Source: a virus. From it: 25,547 nucleotides of DNA. Every line of letters starts with the position of its first letter. Within the stretch, counting starts at the first letter, position 1. A program made the position numbers and the translations under genes. Under the pieces are notes generated by a model. The model did not search any database and was not told where the DNA came from. It worked only from the letters and a program-made list of their open reading frames with translations. The stretch spans positions 1 through 25,547 of the IMG/VR virus record IMGVR_UViG_3300042385_001292; one strand, given 5' to 3'. Positions 13,355-19,885 of the stretch are shown piece after piece.

Positions 13355-15492
13355 GTGATGTGACCGTAACATTCGGGGCAAAGGACAATGGCGTCGAATC
13401 GACGATCGTCAAAATCAAAGGCAGTCTCAACAATCTCGAAAAAAGCACCCAGCAAGCCAGCGGCAGCTTCGATGGCGGATTCAAGAAAATGGCTATCGCC
13501 GGAGGTGCAGCGGGTCTTGCAATCGGCGCAGGCATGAAAGTCATTGGTGCTGCCACGGATGCAGCGAGGGCGGTGGTCAATCGCTTCGGCGATGCTCTCG
13601 AGCTCGGTGGCAGGCTCAATGATTTAAGCAGCCGCACCGGCGAGACCGCAGGCAAGTTGCTGGTGCTCGAGCGCGCATTCGACAACACAGGCGTCGGAGC
13701 CGACAAGGTCGGATCGACCATCAACCGCTTGCAGAAGTTCATCACCACTGCGGGCGATGAATCGAGCAAGCAGGCAGAGGTCATGGCTCGCCTTGGAATC
13801 TCGATGCAAGATTTGCAAGGCAAGACGCCGACTGAGCAAATGCAGGTCTTTGCCACCAAGATTGCTGGCATTCAAGATCCCACGGTTCGGGCCGCGACAG
13901 CGATGGAGATTTTCGGCAAGTCCGGCGGCCAGTTGCTGCCGATGCTGTCCAACTTTTCGTCTGAGATCAACGGCGCCAAAGGTCAGCTCGGCAGCTTGCC
14001 AGGCATCATGGACCGCAGCGCCGCCGCCTTCGACGCGATAGGCGACAATTTCGCGGCCATCAAAAACAAGTCACTTGAGTTCGCCGTAGGACTTGCGGAA
14101 AAACTAACCCCTGCGCTCGAAAAGTTCACCAACATGCTCGTCGGCGTGGACGCTGCAAGCTGGGGTGCTCAACTCGGGCAGCAGATCATCAAGATTTCAG
14201 ACTTACTGATCGGCGCATTCAAAGCACCGATGACGGCGGTCGATGCGCTTGGCTCAGCGCTGTATGCTCACATCGCCACGATGGGGAATCTTTACATCAA
14301 CTCACTCATCAACGGCGCAAACTTTCTCAAGGAATTTTGGTCATCCGACCTCCCGAAATTACTCATCGGCCAACTCGGCAGCGCGCTGATCAAAGGCTTT
14401 GCCGATGGCCTCAAGTTCTTTGTCGATAACATCGGCCAGGTCATCATCAACTTCAAAGAGTTTTTCGGGCGCGCCATCGAGTCGATCGCCACATTCTTCA
14501 GCAACACCTTCAACAAGATCGTCAACTTCTTCGCGAACGACTTCAAGAACGCGATGGAGAACCCGGTCGACTTCATCCGTGGCAAGCTCGGGTCCGCCCT
14601 ATCGGCTGCAACCAAGGACGGCAGCTTTACCTTCAAGGATGCCTACGACAGCGCCAGCGGCAGCGTGATTGACCGCATGTCCAAAGGCCTCGGCGCAGTC
14701 TCCGACGAGTACGGACAAAAGCTCAAGGATGGCACTGGCAGGATCGACGAAGAATGGAAGAAGATCACCGGCAATATTGAATTTTCAGCCCGCGACTTTT
14801 TCGGTGCCGAGGGAGCATCACAACGGGTCAAAGACAAGCTCGGCGAGCTCGAGAAGACCGGGCAAAACTTCCGTGAGCAACTCACCGGAGCAACCGGTGG
14901 AGCTAAGAGCGACACGACCGGCATCAAGGGCGATCTCGAAGACGGCGCCGGTGCAATGACTCAAGCCGCAGCCAAAGTCAAAGAAGCCCTCACCATGTCC
15001 CAGCAGATCACCGAGGACATCAACAAGGCCGAGAAGGAGAACGACATCGACAAGGGCGGGAAGAAGAAGGAGAAAATCGACGACCTAGTCGATCAAGGAA
15101 AGTTTGATGCAGCCCGTCGAGAAAACGAGAAAATCGCCAACAAGGAGCGCGATCAAGAAATGCGCGGCGTCGGCAAAGACAAAGACAACCGCTCGGTCAA
15201 AGACATTGCCAAGGACGAAGGCATCGACACCTTCCGCAAAAACAACAAAGAACTCCGCGATGAGATCATGAAGAAGCGCGAGGACGAGAAAAAGAAGGCA
15301 GCCGAAAAGAAAGCCGCCGATGAAGGAAAAAAACGCAACGACGAAATGAAGCCGGGAAATGAAGGCAAAAAGGACACGCCGAAGGATCAAGGCAAGGATT
15401 CGATTGCGTCACTTGCAAGCGCGGTGCAATCGATTGCGAACACCGTTCAAGCCATCAGCAACAAACTCCCGCAGTCAGCCCTCGGATACTAA
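13351..15492 (+). CDS. Tail tape measure protein
   Basis: A 713-residue protein. The start overlaps the previous stop in an ATGA. Residues 1-45 lead into a Gly/Ala hydrophobic stretch (47-68, MAIAGGAAGLAIGAGMKVIG). The region 85-220 has the typical tape measure pattern (LNDLSSRTGETAGKLLVLER, STINRLQKFITTAG, AATAMEIFGKSGGQLLPMLS). Several hydrophobic helices follow at 290-390 (LYINSLINGANFLKEFW, GQVIINFKEFFGRAIESIAT). The C-terminal 200 residues are strongly charged, Lys/Asp/Glu rich, and end in a helix (IASLASAVQSIANTVQAISN). The protein sets tail length; by the usual rule of about 0.15 nm per residue a tail of roughly 100 nm is expected. Long tape measure plus gpG/GT chaperones indicate a long non-contractile tail, since no sheath gene is present. 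Confidence 0.93.
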   Translation: MSDVTVTFGAKDNGVESTIVKIKGSLNNLEKSTQQASGSFDGGFKKMAIAGGAAGLAIGAGMKVIGAATDAARAVVNRFGDALELGGRLNDLSSRTGETAGKLLVLERAFDNTGVGADKVGSTINRLQKFITTAGDESSKQAEVMARLGISMQDLQGKTPTEQMQVFATKIAGIQDPTVRAATAMEIFGKSGGQLLPMLSNFSSEINGAKGQLGSLPGIMDRSAAAFDAIGDNFAAIKNKSLEFAVGLAEKLTPALEKFTNMLVGVDAASWGAQLGQQIIKISDLLIGAFKAPMTAVDALGSALYAHIATMGNLYINSLINGANFLKEFWSSDLPKLLIGQLGSALIKGFADGLKFFVDNIGQVIINFKEFFGRAIESIATFFSNTFNKIVNFFANDFKNAMENPVDFIRGKLGSALSAATKDGSFTFKDAYDSASGSVIDRMSKGLGAVSDEYGQKLKDGTGRIDEEWKKITGNIEFSARDFFGAEGASQRVKDKLGELEKTGQNFREQLTGATGGAKSDTTGIKGDLEDGAGAMTQAAAKVKEALTMSQQITEDINKAEKENDIDKGGKKKEKIDDLVDQGKFDAARRENEKIANKERDQEMRGVGKDKDNRSVKDIAKDEGIDTFRKNNKELRDEIMKKREDEKKKAAEKKAADEGKKRNDEMKPGNEGKKDTPKDQGKDSIASLASAVQSIANTVQAISNKLPQSALGY

Positions 15493-15510
15493 CAATCACC
15501 ACATCACCAA

Positions 15511-16236
15511 ATGCCACAAATCATTTATGAAAAAAACGCAGGCGAATTGATCCCGCAAGGTGGTCGGTCAGTTTCAACATTTCCAAGCGGCCTCATTCGC
15601 GTTGATCAAACATTTATATGCTCTACACCTAACATTGCAACACATCGGGCTAATTTAAAAATTAAAGAAGATTTTCCCGGTGGGTTTGAACCGGCAATTG
15701 ATGGGTTATATATTTACCCGGAAGTTCAAGAAAACAGAAGGGGTGATGGATTTAGTGAATTGATTGCATCGGGTTATGGTAGAACTGCGGATACTTTGCA
15801 AAACATACGAAAGCAGGTATTTACTGGGACGGTACAAATGGCGTCCGGGGGGACTATTGGTGATATTCTGTTCAATGTAACGAACTTATTTTATAGTCGA
15901 AACATAATAAATGGATTTATTGCAATAAAAGATGGGGACTCATTAAGTGTCGAAGATCTTGGTTTAGATGATCAATTATTTGTTCCGTTTAATCTTATTA
16001 ACACAGATAATAATTATGAAATAGTTATCACATACATTGAATTTAATTACAAAAGCCTAAATTACATTGATTGGAATGGTGATTTAAGGACTAGATATTA
16101 CAGCAAAATTAATTTTTACAACACGCGATGGGGATCAGGAATTTCATACAGTTTTCCTTGGGCAAGTCCTGTCATAAAAGTAATCAATAGCCAAAATTTC
16201 GGAGTATTTAAAGAATTAGAAATTTCAGTTAGTTAA
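15511..16236 (+). CDS. AT-rich tail-region protein of unknown function
   Basis: A 241-residue protein directly after the tape measure, where distal tail proteins usually lie. I do not recognise the sequence. It is beta-rich with many aromatic and Asn residues (PGGFEPAIDGLYIYPEVQEN, GFIAIKDGDSLSVEDLGLDD, YEIVITYIEFNYKSLNYIDW, SFPWASPVIKVINSQNFGVF), as expected for an exposed virion protein. Its DNA is strikingly AT-rich: bases 15901-15960 contain only 18 G or C of 60, against 41 of 60 at 7321-7380 in the portal gene. This suggests recent acquisition from a different source. The gene has an A/C-rich leader and ATG start. A distal tail or adsorption role is inferred from position. Confidence 0.7.
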   Translation: MPQIIYEKNAGELIPQGGRSVSTFPSGLIRVDQTFICSTPNIATHRANLKIKEDFPGGFEPAIDGLYIYPEVQENRRGDGFSELIASGYGRTADTLQNIRKQVFTGTVQMASGGTIGDILFNVTNLFYSRNIINGFIAIKDGDSLSVEDLGLDDQLFVPFNLINTDNNYEIVITYIEFNYKSLNYIDWNGDLRTRYYSKINFYNTRWGSGISYSFPWASPVIKVINSQNFGVFKELEISVS

Positions 16237-16237
16237 A

Positions 16238-16504
16238 ATGAAACTTCCAATTGATTTCAAAGAAAAGGTAACAAATCCGCCAAGCCCAAATGGCAAAGGT
16301 TACCCATACCGAATTTCTGCATTTGATTTGATGAGGAATTTCTCATATGCAGCATTGGATGCGAATGAGGGTTGGATCGAGGACAAAACCGAAGGAATGT
16401 ATGAAGGAAGGAAATTGAAGCTTCCAGAAATCCCAACATCCGGCACGCATGTGCTCGGCTGCATCGACGGTGAAATCCAATGGATCGGAACGGAATCCTG
16501 TTAA
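16238..16504 (+). CDS. Hypothetical small protein in AT-rich tail segment
   Basis: An 88-residue protein that begins MKLPIDFKEKVTNPPSPNGK and contains GYPYRISAFDLMRNFSYAAL, GWIEDKTEGMYEGRKLKLPE and the C-terminal stretch THVLGCIDGEIQWIGTESC. The ending resembles the short beta hairpins with a terminal Trp seen in small tail accessory proteins (DGEIQW-like), but I cannot name a family. It starts two bases after the previous stop and is followed four bases on by the next gene, so the three are surely one unit. Base composition rises from AT-rich to normal within the gene, near 16440, which may mark the end of the imported segment. Confidence 0.6.
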   Translation: MKLPIDFKEKVTNPPSPNGKGYPYRISAFDLMRNFSYAALDANEGWIEDKTEGMYEGRKLKLPEIPTSGTHVLGCIDGEIQWIGTESC

Positions 16505-16507
16505 TCT

Positions 16508-17143
16508 ATGGCTACGATCAAATACAACGAGGACGAGCAGGGGAACAAGAAGGTGATCATTTCGGTTGTCGGCAGCGAAACCAAGGTTAGTTGCGAATGC
16601 TGCTCCTCATGTCTTGCTTATCCTGCTTACCCAGTTGAGGTTGGAAACGATGAGAATGGCAATCCGACATTTGACCAATGGACTGCCGATTCAGCGAACC
16701 TTCCTGACTCAATCAATTTCTTTGGCACTACGCTGTCTAAGAGCGGCACGAGTTACGGCAACACAACCAATGGCGTTTTTCTTGAGGGTGAAAAGTGGGC
16801 GGTTTACCGCAACGGAGTAAGAACCGAAAAAGACCATTTGATTTCGGGCGGAATCAAAGATTTGTTTTTGGATGAATATACAGCGACTTGGCCGAAATCC
16901 GAAACCGAAAACTATACCGTCACCATGGTTCGCTTTGATAACTGCACTTGGGATGCTCCATTCATTGCGGATGGGTGCGGTGCTGGTGGTGCTAAATTAG
17001 AAATCAGCGATCTTGGATGGAGTTTTTCTGCTATCTCGCTAACCTCAGGTGGCGGCCCATGTTATGGATATGGAGATGGAAAATACCCAGACTACCCGCA
17101 AAATGACCCAACTGGAACATGGAATGAGGTTACCATTTCATGA
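16508..17143 (+). CDS. Hypothetical virion-region protein with Cys cluster
   Basis: A 211-residue protein. It starts with strands (ATIKYNEDEQGNKKVIISVV) and then a Cys cluster, CECCSSC, at about residues 29-35. The rest is beta-rich and aromatic (AVYRNGVRTEKDHLISGGIK, DLFLDEYTATWPKSETENYT, VTMVRFDNCTWDAPF) with a Gly-rich end (TSGGGPCYGYGDGKYPDYPQ). Further Cys residues at FDNC, DGC and GPC could pair with the cluster to bind metal or form disulfides in the virion. I do not recognise the family. The stop overlaps the next start in an ATGA (17140-17143). Position suggests a tail or baseplate accessory protein. Confidence 0.6.
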   Translation: MATIKYNEDEQGNKKVIISVVGSETKVSCECCSSCLAYPAYPVEVGNDENGNPTFDQWTADSANLPDSINFFGTTLSKSGTSYGNTTNGVFLEGEKWAVYRNGVRTEKDHLISGGIKDLFLDEYTATWPKSETENYTVTMVRFDNCTWDAPFIADGCGAGGAKLEISDLGWSFSAISLTSGGGPCYGYGDGKYPDYPQNDPTGTWNEVTIS

Positions 17144-17487
17144 TCTGCCCCCATCAGTCCCGAGCCGCAGACCGAGGGCAATACACCTGCGCGATCGGCA
17201 AGCATGGCGGCAAGCCGTGGCCGGGGCAATGTGCTGCCTGTCTCAACCCGGAACTGAGCACCGGGCAAATGATGGCAAACCTCGGCTCATCGATTGCTAA
17301 ATTTGCCCGATCTGGCTTCACCACCACCGATACCGACACGCTCGCCAGCCGCATGGATACCTGCAAAGCCTGCGACCTGTGGGACGCTGCCGGCATGGCA
17401 GGCACCGGACGCTGCCGCAAGTGCGGATGTTCGACGCAGGCAAAGCTGCGAATGGCCTCGGAAAAATGCCCGATCGGCAAGTGGTGA
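17140..17487 (+). CDS. Cys-rich zinc-ribbon-like phage protein
   Basis: A 115-residue protein with ten Cys residues, at 3, 17, 31, 34, 75, 78, 92, 95, 97 and 110. The C-terminal part, MDTCKACDLWD...GRCRKCGCSTQAKLRM...EKCPIGKW, matches from memory a widespread small phage family that ends in KCPxGKW and lies near tail fibre genes (possibly DUF6171). The spacing CxxC...CxxCxC...C is that of a structural zinc site. The N-terminal part (CPHQSR...YTCAIGKHGGKPWPGQC, AAC) may hold a second one. Function is unknown in all cases I know. It is coupled to the preceding gene by ATGA overlap and followed by a TTTTGACA motif. Confidence 0.65.
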   Translation: MICPHQSRAADRGQYTCAIGKHGGKPWPGQCAACLNPELSTGQMMANLGSSIAKFARSGFTTTDTDTLASRMDTCKACDLWDAAGMAGTGRCRKCGCSTQAKLRMASEKCPIGKW

Positions 17488-17489
17488 GA

Positions 17490-17497
17490 TTTTGACA
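17490..17497 (+). promoter_or_regulatory. TTTTGACA start-proximal motif, copy 7
   Basis: TTTTGACA(C) begins just after the stop of the Cys-rich gene and ends 16 bases before ATG 17514. Confidence 0.6.
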
Positions 17498-17513
17498 CAA
17501 ACCCAGCATTGCA

Positions 17514-18377
17514 ATGAATATCACCAACGCACGCGCCACAGTAGGCTTGTCTTCCAAGGCCTCGCCAACTTCGACCAACACGAGTGGGTCAGTTCAAATC
17601 GGTCAGAATAACGAAACCCTGTCCTTTCCAACCGCTGATGTAGCATTCACGCTCCAAGCGTTTTTCGCAGGAGCAAATGGTGTGCTTGCATTGAATCCCT
17701 TCACAGGCTCGACCGCTGGCTCTACGACTTGGGTCGCTGGTGCTCCGCAGGTTGAAACCGCAACCGCAGCCGGGGCCGCAACCGCATCATCCAACGCTAA
17801 TCTTGTTGTGACTGCGGCGGGGATGACCGGTTCACCCAAAACGATTTCGGTTCCGCTCCTTAGTGGCGACACCGCTTCCGTCTGCGCTGAAAAATTCCGC
17901 GCGGCCTTGGCCAATGATGCTGCTGTTTCCGGTTTGTTTACTGTCAGCGGCACGGGGACATCGGTAGTTCTTACCCGGAATCCAGTCAAAATACTGCAAA
18001 GTGATGGCGTTTCGGTTCCGCTTTATACAACATCGGATGCCACATTGAACATCGCGATCAACGCTGGAACAACTGGCATTACTGCGGCTGCCTCTTCCGC
18101 AAACACGATTGCCGGTACTCTTTCGAGTGGGGTGCTCATCTATGATGGCGATGGCCGCGACTTTGAAGGCACCACCCTCCCAACACTCACGACAATCAGC
18201 GCCCAGTTGTTCAAAACAATCGAATCCAACTTTGTTGTCGATGGTAGCGGCGATGACTTGTTTAGCATCTTTGGAAATGGCTCCTATCTCTTTGCACCAG
18301 GGCTTAACGAGGCGAGCTACACATTCACATCAAGCGCTGCTGGGGCTTTGCAAATTACAATCGTCGGCGTCGACTAA
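17514..18377 (+). CDS. Putative virion structural protein, beta-rich
   Basis: A 287-residue protein, very rich in Ala, Thr, Ser and Gly with few charged residues, like fibre or decoration proteins. Segments such as ADVAFTLQAFFAGANGVLAL, TAAGMTGSPKTISVPLLSGD, SVVLTRNPVKILQSDGV and ASYTFTSSAAGALQITIVGV suggest beta-sandwich domains. A middle section (AGAATASSNANLVVTAAGMT) recalls repeated Ig-like modules. No enzymatic motif is visible. The ATG at 17514 follows a TTTTGACA motif by 16 bases. It stands alone between two such motifs, so it may be regulated as a separate unit. A minor tail or capsid-surface role is inferred from composition and place only. Confidence 0.6.
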   Translation: MNITNARATVGLSSKASPTSTNTSGSVQIGQNNETLSFPTADVAFTLQAFFAGANGVLALNPFTGSTAGSTTWVAGAPQVETATAAGAATASSNANLVVTAAGMTGSPKTISVPLLSGDTASVCAEKFRAALANDAAVSGLFTVSGTGTSVVLTRNPVKILQSDGVSVPLYTTSDATLNIAINAGTTGITAAASSANTIAGTLSSGVLIYDGDGRDFEGTTLPTLTTISAQLFKTIESNFVVDGSGDDLFSIFGNGSYLFAPGLNEASYTFTSSAAGALQITIVGVD

Positions 18378-18415
18378 GTGCCGATTGATGGATAGTCGCC
18401 AGTTCGTCTGGCAAA

Positions 18416-18422
18416 TTTGACA
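18416..18422 (+). promoter_or_regulatory. TTTGACA start-proximal motif, copy 8
   Basis: ATTTGACA(T) follows a GCCAG-TTCGT-CTGGC hairpin (18398-18412) and ends 14 bases before ATG 18437. An upstream ATG at 18422 overlaps the motif itself and is therefore less likely to be used. Confidence 0.5.
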
Positions 18423-18450
18423 TGGTGCCGGGCTTGATGCCCGGCACCAT
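18422..18450 (+). promoter_or_regulatory. Perfect 12-bp hairpin over the start codon
   Basis: ATGGTGCCGGGC (18422-18433) and GCCCGGCACCAT (18439-18450) pair perfectly with a 5-base loop, TTGAT. The likely start codon at 18437 spans loop and stem. No T-run follows, so control of translation is more plausible than termination. Confidence 0.6.
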
Positions 18451-18754
18451 CACATTATCGCAAGGCGAGCGGCTTTCCTTGCTCGCGACTGCCAAGCAAA
18501 ACGGCACAGCGATCACGCTCGATTCGTCGTGGTTGGTCGGTGCCGCTATCATGCCCAATGGTCAGTCATCGCCGGTCGACATGGCCGCGTCGATTGTCCT
18601 GGGAAAAGTCTCGATCGACTTCGACACCGCCGATCTCAAGCCCGGCACGCATGTCATGGACATCCGCTTCACGAATCCCGAGAGCCGCGACCAATGGAGT
18701 CAAACGATCAAGGTCGTAATCGATCGCACCGTCACCCCTTACAGCCCCCGCTGA
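18437..18754 (+). CDS. Hypothetical beta-rich tail-region protein
   Basis: A 105-residue protein if it starts at ATG 18437 (MPGTITLSQGERLSLLATAK). The frame also allows ATG 18422, five residues longer, but that codon overlaps the TTTGACA motif. The sequence (LSQGERLSLLATAKQNGTAI, KVSIDFDTADLKPGTHVMDI, RFTNPESRDQWSQTIKVVID) has the pattern of small all-beta phage proteins that precede fibre genes, in which a D-F-D-T...G...MDIRF segment leads to a final strand ending in RxVTPYSPR. I know no proven function; adaptor or fibre-base roles are possible. The start codon lies in a strong hairpin, so expression may be controlled at translation. Confidence 0.6.
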   Translation: MPGTITLSQGERLSLLATAKQNGTAITLDSSWLVGAAIMPNGQSSPVDMAASIVLGKVSIDFDTADLKPGTHVMDIRFTNPESRDQWSQTIKVVIDRTVTPYSPR

Positions 18755-18760
18755 CAAGCC

Positions 18761-19069
18761 ATGCCCATCAACGAAATCGACATCGTCCAAACTCCAAGCG
18801 GCCAGCTCGTCACCGAGATCGAGCTTCAGCAAGGCCTGCCGGGTCCACCGAACACGCTCGCGATCGGCAGCGTCACTTCTGGCAACGCACCATCGGCGAC
18901 CATCACCGGCTCGGCGCCACAGCAGACGCTCAACCTCGTCCTTCAACGCGGCCCCGGCAGATACACTTTCAGCCTCTCCGATGCAGACCTGCTCGTCCAC
19001 TACGACGACGACATCCCGCCCAGCCTCTCGATCAACACCTCCGGGGATTTGATACTCGACCTTAATTAA
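18761..19069 (+). CDS. Short fibre protein with one collagen-like/fibre repeat
   Basis: A 102-residue protein. After a short N-terminus (PINEIDIVQTPSGQLVTEIE) it has one copy of a repeat that recurs in the next gene: GLPGPPNTLAIGSVTSGN, then PSATITGSAPQQTLNLVLQR and G. A beta-rich end follows (FSLSDADLLVHYDDDIPPSL, SINTSGDLILDLN). The GxPGPP triplets and the NTLxIGxVTxG...QTLNLxLxRG unit are common in tail fibres of many phages. It may be a fibre base or adaptor that co-assembles with the 265-residue fibre through like repeats. It starts six bases after the previous gene. Confidence 0.65.
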   Translation: MPINEIDIVQTPSGQLVTEIELQQGLPGPPNTLAIGSVTSGNAPSATITGSAPQQTLNLVLQRGPGRYTFSLSDADLLVHYDDDIPPSLSINTSGDLILDLN

Positions 19070-19087
19070 CACACGCACACCCACACC

Positions 19088-19885
19088 ATGGCCACCATTA
19101 ACTTAGGCAGAGTCAAAGGCGACAAAGGCGATGCCGCGACGCTATCGCTCGGCACCGTGTCGACCGGCGCAGCAGGCTCGAATGCAGCCATCACCAATAC
19201 CGGCACCGCAGGTGCCGCAACCTTCAACTTCACCATCCCACGCGGCGACAAAGGTGAAGTCGGAAACACTGGCCCAGCCAACACCCTCTCCATCGCTAGC
19301 GTCACCACCGGCGAAGCGGGATCGACCGCAAGCGTAAGTGTCGGTGGTGACGCGCCGTCACAGACTCTCACCTTCACAATCCCGCGCGGTGACAAGGGGG
19401 AGACAGGACTCAAAGGCGACACAGGAAACGCCGCCACCATCTCGCTCGGCGCAGTCAGCACTGGAGCGGCGGGATCAAACGCATCGATTACGAACACAGG
19501 CACAAGCGGTGCCGCTGTATTCAACTTCGCGATCCCACGCGGTGACAAAGGTGACAAAGGAGACATCGGAAACACCGGCCCAGAGCCCTCGCTGACGATC
19601 GCCGACAACGCAGCGACATCGATCACGCTCGCCGATACCGACAACAACCGCGTGGTGCGCTGCACAGCATCATCCGCCGTGACGATCACCGTGCCATCGA
19701 CGCTCGCGGCTGGGTTTAGCTGCATGATCATCCAAGCAGGCACTGGCCGCGTGACCTTCGTCGCTGGCTCCGGCGCAACGATCAATAGCTTCGGAAATCT
19801 ACTCGCCACCGCAGGCCAGCACGCACCGGCCTCGCTCATGCGCGTCGCAAGCGGAGTCTACAACCTGAGCGGCAACCTGATATGA
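19088..19885 (+). CDS. Tail fibre protein with collagen-like repeats
   Basis: A 265-residue protein with three full repeat units and part of a fourth: residues 11-52, 53-100, 101-151 and from 152. Each opens with GDKGD/E triplets (for example GDKGDKGDIGNTGPE) and continues with a beta unit ending in FTIPR or FAIPR. Gly-X-Y triplets form collagen-like triple helices that trimerise fibres. The C-terminal 95 residues are a separate beta domain (ITLADTDNNRVVRCTASSAV, TITVPSTLAAGFSCMIIQAG) typical of fibre tips. The leader is A/C-rich (cacacgcacacccacacc), with no Shine-Dalgarno site. The stop overlaps the next gene's start. It probably forms the shaft below the receptor-binding protein. Confidence 0.85.
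   Translation: MATINLGRVKGDKGDAATLSLGTVSTGAAGSNAAITNTGTAGAATFNFTIPRGDKGEVGNTGPANTLSIASVTTGEAGSTASVSVGGDAPSQTLTFTIPRGDKGETGLKGDTGNAATISLGAVSTGAAGSNASITNTGTSGAAVFNFAIPRGDKGDKGDIGNTGPEPSLTIADNAATSITLADTDNNRVVRCTASSAVTITVPSTLAAGFSCMIIQAGTGRVTFVAGSGATINSFGNLLATAGQHAPASLMRVASGVYNLSGNLI
19118..19585 (+). repeat. In-gene repeat units of the collagen-like fibre
   Basis: The units start at 19118, 19244, 19388 and 19541. Units 1 and 3 are closest to each other at both protein and DNA level, so an A-B-A' arrangement is likely. Such repeats allow length changes by recombination. Confidence 0.7.
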
